Assembly (NCBI RefSeq): GCF_022846655.1
Contig: NZ_AP025667.1
Coordinates: 2,889,001-2,953,000, forward strand
DNA from: Streptomyces seoulensis
GTDB taxonomy: Bacteria > Actinomycetota > Actinomycetes > Streptomycetales > Streptomycetaceae
Direction: 5' to 3'
Length of the DNA stretch: 64,000 nucleotides
A program made the translations under genes and the position numbers. The notes beneath the pieces were generated by a model, which was not told the DNA's origin, did not search any database, and saw only the letters and a list, made by a program, of their open reading frames with translations. Below are positions 58,148 to 64,000 of this stretch, one piece after another; the first letter of the stretch is position 1, and the number at the start of each line of letters is the position of its first letter.

Positions 58148-59022
58148 GCCGTGGCTCCCTGGACGTGAAGGCCGTTGCGGGCGAGGAACTTGCGGGTGCG
58201 GTTGAGGATCGCGGCGTGCGCGGCGTGCCGCGCCGGGTGCTCCAGCAGCCGGCGGCGCAGCTCCAGCGGCTGGTCGAGACCGGCGTCGCGGTACACGGCC
58301 GGGTTGTACAGGCTGCGGACGCTGTACTCCAGGTACGTCTCCAGGTAGTTGGCGAGCACCGGGATGTCCTCCGGGCGGCTCTCCTTGACCTGGTCCAGCA
58401 ACTGGGTGAACAGGTGCCGCCCGAAGGCGACATGGCGGCTCTCGTCCTGGTGGTGGACCCGGTTGATCTCCTGCGCGATCGGCGGCAGCGAATCGTCCGT
58501 CGCCATACGCGCGTTGAAGTAGTCGACCAGCTCCTCGAAGATCAGGATGCGGGCGAAGATGACCAGTTCGGTCGCGGCGTCGCCCACCCCCTCGATCCGG
58601 CCCGGACCGACCTGCGGCACCGCCGGGTACACCTTCCCGCCGTACTTCAGGCAGAAGGTCCCGAAGAACCACATGTGCTCGTTCTCCTCCCCGATGAAGT
58701 GGTGGAGGAACTCCGAGGCGTCGGCGTAGGTCTTGGTGTGGATGCGCAGCACCACCTCGCTGAGCAGCTCGCGGATGCCGTGCACGTTGAGGCTGAAGAA
58801 GTTCACCGCCTCGAACCGGGTCAGGGCGAGCTGCTGATCGCGCGTCAGCCTGCCCCACTCCTCGGTGCCGGCGAGCGTGACCAGGTCCTCGCTCATCCAC
58901 GGCCGGTCCGTCTCCAGGGACTCGGGCCAGTCGAAGATCGTGTACGGGTTGTAGTAGTCGGACTCCGCCATCGCTTCCAGCCGGGCCAGATCCAGCTTGA
59001 CGGGTTTGACGGTCGTCGGCAT
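58144..59022 (-). CDS. Ferritin-like diiron oxygenase (AurF-like)
   Basis: 292-aa helical protein with four diiron motifs: Glu in 'FEAVNFFSLNVHGIRELL', E-x-x-H in 'FIGEENEHMWFFGTF', Glu in 'ILIFEELVDYFNARM', and D-E-x-R-H in 'HHQDESRHVAFGRHLF'. This is the AurF/CmlI-like arrangement (N-oxygenation of amines or C-H hydroxylation). Coupled to the ACP gene, so the substrate may be an ACP-tethered amino acid. GAAGG Shine-Dalgarno before ATG 59022. Exact reaction unknown. Confidence 0.8.
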   Translation of the reverse strand: MPTTVKPVKLDLARLEAMAESDYYNPYTIFDWPESLETDRPWMSEDLVTLAGTEEWGRLTRDQQLALTRFEAVNFFSLNVHGIRELLSEVVLRIHTKTYADASEFLHHFIGEENEHMWFFGTFCLKYGGKVYPAVPQVGPGRIEGVGDAATELVIFARILIFEELVDYFNARMATDDSLPPIAQEINRVHHQDESRHVAFGRHLFTQLLDQVKESRPEDIPVLANYLETYLEYSVRSLYNPAVYRDAGLDQPLELRRRLLEHPARHAAHAAILNRTRKFLARNGLHVQGATA

Positions 59023-59070
59023 CGGCAGACCTTCTTTCTAGAAGAGTTGCGGTGCGCCGGGCGGTGCCGG

Positions 59071-59781
59071 TCAGGCGCGCTCGGCCAGGACGGACCAGAC
59101 CGGAAGCTGGGTGCGTCCCTCGTCGTCGATCTCCACCTGGACGCCGGTCCTCTCCAGGAAGACGCGGGTCGCCTCGGCGACGCCCCAGTAGACGGTCCGG
59201 GTCAGCTCCGTCACCGTCCAGCCGGCCTCGGTGAGCACCTCGCGCACCGTGTGCTCGGAGACGGACAGCGGCTCGGGCATGCCGCCGGGGACCGCCGCGA
59301 AGCACAGCATGTCCAGCCAGGCACCGGGCCGGGCGGCCCGGCCGAGGGCGGCCGCGTAGCGCCGTCGCCCGTCCGCGTCGAGCGTGTGGAACAGCGCGCT
59401 GTCCAGCACGGTGTCGAAGCGGCCCTCGTAGCCGGCCAGGCTGGTGGCGTCGGCGACGGCGAACTCGATGTCCGCCGCGCCCTCCTGCCCGGCCGCGCGC
59501 TCCCTGGCCCGCTCGATCGCCGTGGAGGCGGCGTCCACCGCGGTGACCCGGTAGCCGCGGGCGGCGAGGAAGACGGCGTTGTCACCCAGGCCGCAGCCCG
59601 CGTCCAGTACATCACCGCGAATTCGACCGCGGCGCTCGAATTCAAGCACACCGGGCTGCGGTTCACCGATGTCCCAGGGGACCCGGGTGATACCGGCGTC
59701 ACCCAGCAGTTCACCTCCGCGATATACGGCGTTGAAGTCGGCGGTCGCGTAATCGTAGGACTTCTGGGCGCTTTTGCTCAT
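59071..59781 (-). CDS. Class I SAM methyltransferase of the phenazine region
   Basis: 236 aa. Motif I 'VLDAGCGLGDNAVFLAARG', motif II 'VTAVDAASTAIERAR', 'FDTVLDSALFHTL'. AGGAGA 8 nt before the ATG. First gene of the minus-strand operon, divergent from the acyl-CoA-dehydrogenase-like gene. O- or N-methylation of a phenazine or of the ACP-linked unit is possible. Confidence 0.85.
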   Translation of the reverse strand: MSKSAQKSYDYATADFNAVYRGGELLGDAGITRVPWDIGEPQPGVLEFERRGRIRGDVLDAGCGLGDNAVFLAARGYRVTAVDAASTAIERARERAAGQEGAADIEFAVADATSLAGYEGRFDTVLDSALFHTLDADGRRRYAAALGRAARPGAWLDMLCFAAVPGGMPEPLSVSEHTVREVLTEAGWTVTELTRTVYWGVAEATRVFLERTGVQVEIDDEGRTQLPVWSVLAERA

Positions 59782-60158
59782 GCCAGTCTCCTGAGGAATA
59801 GATCCGGCGTCAGGCCCTGTCGAACCAAAGGGATTACCACAGCCGCCGAGGCCCGCGTAAGGCGCGCGGTCGCGCTCCGGCGCCCGTTCAACCGAGGAGA
59901 TTCCACGGTTGAACGCCGGCCCGCAGGTGAGCGGCGTGGAGGGAAGGAGCGTATTCCGCTTTTCCTCTCGACGGCGCCGGGATCGTCAAGCGGAACGAAG
60001 AGTTTCGTATGTGAGGCCGCGAATTCGACGGGGGTGGCTGCGCCGAACCGGCCCACGTACGATGCCGGGGCGGCCGGAGGAAACGGACCGCCAATCGTCC
60101 GGAGCGCCATCCGCACCGGGGCCCTTTCGCGTCCCGAAAATCCGGAAGGAAAAAGAAA
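59782..60158. promoter_or_regulatory. 377-bp divergent promoter region of the phenazine operons
   Basis: Separates the minus-strand methyltransferase/oxygenase/ACP operon from the plus-strand acyl-CoA-dehydrogenase-like/phz operon. Contains the StrR-like site at 59886-59914. Frames in it lack Shine-Dalgarno sites and family resemblance, so I call no gene here. Confidence 0.6.
59886..59914. promoter_or_regulatory. StrR-type binding site
   Basis: GTTCAACCG (59886-59894), 11-nt spacer, CGGTTGAAC (59906-59914): a perfect 9-11-9 inverted repeat. The published StrR consensus is GTTCGActG-N11-CagTcGAAc, the same architecture with 7 of 9 bases of each arm. A StrR-like regulator is encoded at 49304-50368. 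It would control the divergent operons on both sides. Confidence 0.65.
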
Positions 60159-61355
60159 TTGCGCGGTTCACGCAATGACATCGACGCGCGTGCGGCGGAG
60201 CTGGTGAACCAGGCCGCCGGCCTCCGCGAGGAACTCTGGAAACGCGCGGCCGACAGCGACCGCGACCGGCGCCTGCCCGACGAGGTCATGGCCCGGATCA
60301 CCGGCGCCGGACTGACCCGGCTGCTGGTGCCGGAGAGCAACGGCGGCCACGAGACCTCGGTGCGCACCCTGCTGGAGGTCTGCACCGAACTGGGCCGCGG
60401 CTGCGTCTCCGCCGCCTGGGTCACCGGCGTGCTGAACGTCGGCAACTTCGTCGTCTCGCTCTTCCCCGAGCGCACCCGCGCCGAGGTCTGGGGCGACGAC
60501 CCCGACGCCCGTACCGCGCTCATCCTCGGCGCGCCCGTGCGCACCGTGGAGCCGGTGGAAGGCGGTGTCCGCGTCAGCGGCGAATGGCCCTACGCCTCCG
60601 GCTCGCTGCACGCGGAGTGGATCGGCGGCCTGCTCCTCGCCGACACCGGAACCGGACTCCAGCCGCACTTCGCGCTGATGCCCGCGGCCGACGTGACCGT
60701 CCGCGACACCTGGCACTTCGTCGGCATGCGCGGCACCGGCAGCAACACCGTCGTCGCCGACCAGGTGTTCGTGCCCGCGCACCGGCTGCTGCCCTACAAG
60801 CCCCTGATCGACGGCGAGACCGACGGCCTGGTGCCGCCCGACCGCCGCTACCGAGACAGCCTGACCGGCGTGTTCATGGTCGGCCTGATCGGCTCGATGC
60901 TCGGCGGCGCCGACGCCGCCCTGCGCCACGCCCTGGACCACGCCGGCACCCGCCGCGTCGCCGGCACCACCTTCGCCAACCAGACCGAGTCGCCGACCGC
61001 CCGGCTCGCCCTCGCGGCCTCCGCCACCCGCCTGGACACCGCGCGACTGCACGCCCACCGCCTCGCCGACAGCGTCGACGAGCACGCCCTGGCGGGCGAG
61101 AACCCCGACCTGCTGACCCGGGCCCGCGCCCGCATGGACGCCACCCATGTCGTCCAGCAGTGCCGCCAGGCCGTCGACGACATCGTCACCCTCCACGGCT
61201 CCTCCGCCCTGGACGAGTCCAACCCGCTCCAGCGGCTGTGGCGCGACGTCCACACCGGCAGCCGGCACGCCGGCTTCGGCATGGGCGTCCCCGAACAGGT
61301 CTACGGCAGCGCCCTGGTCGGGCAGGACCCGCGCGCCATCAGCATGCTGGTCTGA
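60159..61355 (+). CDS. Acyl-CoA-dehydrogenase-like flavin monooxygenase
   Basis: 398-aa protein of the ACAD/HsaA-like hydroxylase group: 'GLTRLLVPESNGGHETSV', 'VSGEWPYASGSLHAEWIGG', 'DTWHFVGMRGTGSNTVVAD', 'DIVTLHGSSALDESNPLQR'. The 'W-P-Y-A-S-G' motif and absence of the dehydrogenase Glu base favour a two-component FMNH2-dependent hydroxylase. TTG start after GGAAGGA. First gene of the phz operon; a likely ring- or N-hydroxylase acting on the phenazine. Confidence 0.82.
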   Translation: MRGSRNDIDARAAELVNQAAGLREELWKRAADSDRDRRLPDEVMARITGAGLTRLLVPESNGGHETSVRTLLEVCTELGRGCVSAAWVTGVLNVGNFVVSLFPERTRAEVWGDDPDARTALILGAPVRTVEPVEGGVRVSGEWPYASGSLHAEWIGGLLLADTGTGLQPHFALMPAADVTVRDTWHFVGMRGTGSNTVVADQVFVPAHRLLPYKPLIDGETDGLVPPDRRYRDSLTGVFMVGLIGSMLGGADAALRHALDHAGTRRVAGTTFANQTESPTARLALAASATRLDTARLHAHRLADSVDEHALAGENPDLLTRARARMDATHVVQQCRQAVDDIVTLHGSSALDESNPLQRLWRDVHTGSRHAGFGMGVPEQVYGSALVGQDPRAISMLV

Positions 61356-61469
61356 CGGACCGTACGACCACCGCGAACTCCCCTCCGTTCCGATGTGCTC
61401 CGGGCCCGCCCGCCTTCTCCGACGCGGGAGAGGCCCTTCGCCTCCCAGTCACGGAAAGCGAGACCAGAC

Positions 61470-61931
61470 ATGTCCGACGAGCACGAGATCCGCGAACAGA
61501 ACCGGGCCATCGTCGCCAAGTACATGAACACCCGCGGCCAGGACCGCCTGGAGCGGCACCTGCTGTTCACCGAGGACGGCACCGGCGGCCTGTGGACCAC
61601 CGAGACCGGTGAGCCCATCGTCATCAGCGGCCGGGACCGGCTCGGCGACCACGCCGTCTGGTCGCTCAAGTGCTTCCCGGACTGGGCGTGGATCAACGTC
61701 GAGATCTTCGACACCCAGGACCCCGACCGCTTCTGGGTCGAGTGCGACGGCGAGGGGCAGATCCTCTTCCCCGGCTACGAGCCCGGCCTCTACCGCAACC
61801 ACTTCCTGCACTCCTTCACGTTCGAGAACGGGAAGATCAAGCAACAGCGCGAGTTCATGAACCCCTGCCAGCAGTTCAGGGCCCTCGGCATCGACGTCCC
61901 CGCGGTCCGCCGCGACGGAATCCCGACCTGA
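61470..61931 (+). CDS. phzB: Phenazine biosynthesis protein PhzA/PhzB
   Basis: 153-aa NTF2-fold protein. 'IVAKYMNTRGQDRLERHLLF' with 'SLKCFPDWAWINVEIFDTQD' and 'NHFLHSFTFENGKIKQQREF' are hallmark PhzA/B segments (the acid/base Glu and His region). The protein condenses two molecules of the PhzF product to hexahydrophenazine-1,6-dicarboxylate. Only one copy here, as in streptomycete clusters. Followed by phzC after 50 bp. Confidence 0.93.
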   Translation: MSDEHEIREQNRAIVAKYMNTRGQDRLERHLLFTEDGTGGLWTTETGEPIVISGRDRLGDHAVWSLKCFPDWAWINVEIFDTQDPDRFWVECDGEGQILFPGYEPGLYRNHFLHSFTFENGKIKQQREFMNPCQQFRALGIDVPAVRRDGIPT

Positions 61932-61981
61932 CGCCGGACGGCCGGCCCCCGGTCCCCGACCCGACACCGCAAGAGGAAGCC

Positions 61982-63154
61982 GTGCGCCCCTCAGTGAAGG
62001 ACATCCAAGCGTCACTCGCCCTGCAGCAGCCCCAGTGGGACGACGCCCGCCCGGTGGAGCGGGTCCGCGACACCCTCGGCACCTGTCCGGCGCTGGTCAC
62101 CGCCGACGCCGCCGAGCGGCTGCGCCACCTGCTCGCCGACGTCGCGGCCGGTCGCTCCCTCCTGCTCCAGGCGGGGGACTGCGCCGAGGACCCGGCCGAG
62201 TCGACCCCCCGTCACGTACGGCGCAAGACCGACCTGCTGGACCTGCTCGCCGACACCGTCGGAGGCATCACCGGCAAGCCCGTGCTGCGGATCGGCCGGA
62301 TCGCCGGGCAGTTCGCCAAGCCCCGCTCCAAGCCGGTGGAGCAGGTCGGCGGCATCACCCTGCCCGTCTTCCGGGGCCACATGGTCAACGGCCCCGAACC
62401 CGATCCGGTCAGCCGACGCCCCGACCCCGAGCGCATCCTCACCTGCCACCGGGCAGCGACGGACATCGTCCGGGAACTGGACGCCGTCAACGCGGGCCGG
62501 CCCGCCGCCGAACAGGTGTGGACCAGCCACGAGGCCCTGCTGCTCGACTACGAACTGCCCATGCTGCGCCAGGCCGGGACCCGCCGTTACCTGGGCTCCA
62601 CGCACCTGCCCTGGATCGGGGAACGCACCCGACAGCCCGAGGGCGCCCATGTGCGGCTGCTCGCCGAGGTGCTCAACCCGGTCGCCTGCAAGATCGGCTC
62701 CGGTACCACCACCGAGGACGTCACCGCCCTGGCCGACCGTCTCGACCCGCACCGCGAACCGGGCCGGCTCGTCCTGGTCGCCCGCATGGGCACCGACTTC
62801 GTCACCAGCAGGCTGCCCCCGCTGGTGGAGGCCGTACGGGCCGCCGGACACCCCGCGATCTGGCTGTGCGACCCCATGCACGGCAACACCATCACCAGCC
62901 CCGCCGGACACAAGACCCGCCTGGTGGACGCGATGCTCGCCGAGATCGAGGGCTTCGGCGCGGCCCTGGCCGAGAGCGGCGGCGTCAACGGCGGACTGCA
63001 CCTGGAGACCACCCCGGACGACGTCACCGAGTGCGCCGCCGACGTCTCCGAACTCGGCGGTGTGGGGGACCGGCACACCACGTTCTGCGACCCCCGGCTC
63101 AACCCCGGCCAGGCACTGCGCATGGTCACCGGGTGGGCGCACACCCTGCGCTGA
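61982..63154 (+). CDS. phzC: Class II DAHP synthase (PhzC)
   Basis: 390 aa. Metal and substrate motifs: '[20 protein letters not shown]', '[20 protein letters not shown]', '[13 protein letters not shown]', '[11 protein letters not shown]', '[10 protein letters not shown]'. First step of the shikimate pathway, plant-type (feedback-insensitive copies are used in secondary metabolism), shorter than the roughly 460-aa primary enzyme by loss of the N-terminal regulatory region. GTG start with GAGGAAG. It may raise chorismate supply for both clusters. Confidence 0.93.
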   Translation: MRPSVKDIQASLALQQPQWDDARPVERVRDTLGTCPALVTADAAERLRHLLADVAAGRSLLLQAGDCAEDPAESTPRHVRRKTDLLDLLADTVGGITGKPVLRIGRIAGQFAKPRSKPVEQVGGITLPVFRGHMVNGPEPDPVSRRPDPERILTCHRAATDIVRELDAVNAGRPAAEQVWTSHEALLLDYELPMLRQAGTRRYLGSTHLPWIGERTRQPEGAHVRLLAEVLNPVACKIGSGTTTEDVTALADRLDPHREPGRLVLVARMGTDFVTSRLPPLVEAVRAAGHPAIWLCDPMHGNTITSPAGHKTRLVDAMLAEIEGFGAALAESGGVNGGLHLETTPDDVTECAADVSELGGVGDRHTTFCDPRLNPGQALRMVTGWAHTLR

Positions 63155-63212
63155 GACCCCGCCGCGCCCCGGCAGGCCACACATCCCGCCCCGCCCCGAA
63201 AGGAGCCGACTG

Positions 63213-63836
63213 GTGGTCGGCATACCCCGCATCGCTTCCTACGCCCTGCCGGCGGCGGACAGCCTCCCGGCGAACACGGCCCACTGGACGCCCGACCCGC
63301 AGCGCGCGACCCTGCTGGTCCACGACATGCAGCACTTCTTCCTGCGCTCCGTCCCCGACCCGCTGCGCTCCGAACTCGTCGACAACGCCGCCCGGTTGCG
63401 CAAACGTGCCGCGAGCCTCGCGGTGCCGGTCGCGTACACCGCGCAGCCGGGCGGCATGACGGACGAGGACCGCGGCCTGCTCAAGGACTTCTGGGGGCCG
63501 GGCATGCGCACCGCCCCCGAGGACCGCGAGGTGGTGCCCGAACTCGCCCCGGAACCCGGCGACTGGGTGCTCACCAAGTACCGCTACAGCGCCTTCCACC
63601 GCTCCGGCCTGCTGCGCCGGCTGCGCGCCGCCGGACGCGACCAGCTCGTGCTGTGCGGGGTCTACGCCCACATCGGCGTCCTCGCCACGGCCGTCGAGGC
63701 GTTCAGCAACGACATCCAGGTCTTCCTGGCCGCCGACGCCGTCGCCGACTTCTCCGCCGAGCGCCACCGCCTGGCCCTCGACTACGTGGCCGAGCGCTGC
63801 GGGGTGGTCCTGCCCAGCGCGGAGGTGTTCCGGTGA
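63213..63836 (+). CDS. phzD: Isochorismatase PhzD
   Basis: 207 aa, exactly the usual PhzD length. '[18 protein letters not shown]' (catalytic Asp), '[18 protein letters not shown]' (Lys) and '[19 protein letters not shown]' (G-V-Y-A-H in place of the Cys of nicotinamidases) identify it. Hydrolyses aminodeoxyisochorismate to trans-2,3-dihydro-3-hydroxyanthranilate. GTG 63213 with AAAGGAG 7 nt upstream; overlaps phzE (GTGA). Confidence 0.94.
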   Translation: MVGIPRIASYALPAADSLPANTAHWTPDPQRATLLVHDMQHFFLRSVPDPLRSELVDNAARLRKRAASLAVPVAYTAQPGGMTDEDRGLLKDFWGPGMRTAPEDREVVPELAPEPGDWVLTKYRYSAFHRSGLLRRLRAAGRDQLVLCGVYAHIGVLATAVEAFSNDIQVFLAADAVADFSAERHRLALDYVAERCGVVLPSAEVFR

Positions 63837-64000
63837 GCCCGCCCAGCGATCTCCTGGACCGCCTGCTGGCCGCCCCCGGCGACCACGACTTCGCCCTGCT
63901 GCACCGGCCGGAGAGCGGCACCCCCGGCAGCGTCGACGTACTGCTCGGCGACGTCACCCACCCCGCCACGCTCGCCGGGCTGCCGTTGCCCGACGGCACG
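63833..64000 (+). CDS. phzE: Aminodeoxyisochorismate synthase PhzE, 3' partial
   Basis: First 56 codons only. GTG start overlaps phzD's stop. N-terminus '[20 protein letters not shown]' followed by 'VDVLLGDV' matches PhzE, which makes 2-amino-2-deoxyisochorismate from chorismate and glutamine. The gene, and presumably phzF and phzG, continue beyond the window. Confidence 0.85.
   Translation, partial: MSPPSDLLDRLLAAPGDHDFALLHRPESGTPGSVDVLLGDVTHPATLAGLPLPDGT

Overview
The window is very GC-rich DNA with dense ATGA/GTGA start-stop overlaps, frequent GTG and TTG starts, and several protein families typical of the genus (DUF5133, SpoIIE/STAS/HATPase partner-switching proteins, mycothiol-type thioredoxin-fold protein). 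It is almost certainly a Streptomyces chromosome segment, probably an arm region because it carries two adjacent secondary-metabolite regions.

Layout. (1) 1-5581: a CUT2 sugar importer of rhamnose type (ATPase, two permeases, lipoprotein) followed by its LacI regulator. (2) 5585-13427: small accessory units: FAD monooxygenase/MarR pair, two PPOX-fold flavin enzymes, a methyltransferase, a TetR/SDR pair and a nucleobase permease with a C-terminal zinc-ribbon-like tail. (3) 13547-18040: a stress-signalling block: DUF5133, SpoIIE-type phosphatase, B12-binding sensor, STAS antagonist, RsbW-like kinase and a second STAS protein. (4) 18172-20223: a three-gene operon behind a CebR-like operator, encoding a 16-cysteine expansin/barwin-like protein, a Tat-exported protein and a MauE-like membrane protein. 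(5) 20286-25432: a second SpoIIE-type protein lacking a key Asp, a MarR regulator, an Fe-S (PhrB-type) photolyase, Dps and an alpha/beta hydrolase.

(6) 25593-45212: a biosynthetic gene cluster that I cannot match to a known product. papB-papA-papC make 4-aminophenylpyruvate from chorismate and a HisC-like aminotransferase would give 4-aminophenylalanine (PAPA). A CreE-like monooxygenase and a CreD-like lyase (aspartate-nitrosuccinate pathway) would release nitrous acid. An acyl-CoA-ligase-type enzyme beside papC is a candidate diazotase. Three ATP-grasp domains in two proteins (one a tandem didomain protein) suggest peptide-bond formation. Two MFS exporters, a LuxR-type regulator, an AMP-binding/O-methyltransferase fusion and a 32-codon ORF with a strong Shine-Dalgarno and a following hairpin complete the set. 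The prediction is a PAPA-containing small peptide carrying a diazo-, nitroso-, azo- or N-N-derived group, or one deaminated through a diazonium.

(7) 46083-64000: a phenazine cluster running off the right edge (phzB, phzC, phzD, start of phzE). It has its own StrR-like and LysR regulators, a DHA2 exporter, a berberine-bridge-type oxidase and an acyl-CoA-dehydrogenase-like hydroxylase. It also carries an unusual carrier-protein cassette: amino acid:carrier-protein ligase, ACP, diiron oxygenase, hydrolase and PPTase. A 9-11-9 inverted repeat at 59886-59914 has the architecture of a StrR binding site. A metK copy at the boundary has one frameshift. Both clusters drain chorismate, and the phzC DAHP synthase could feed both.
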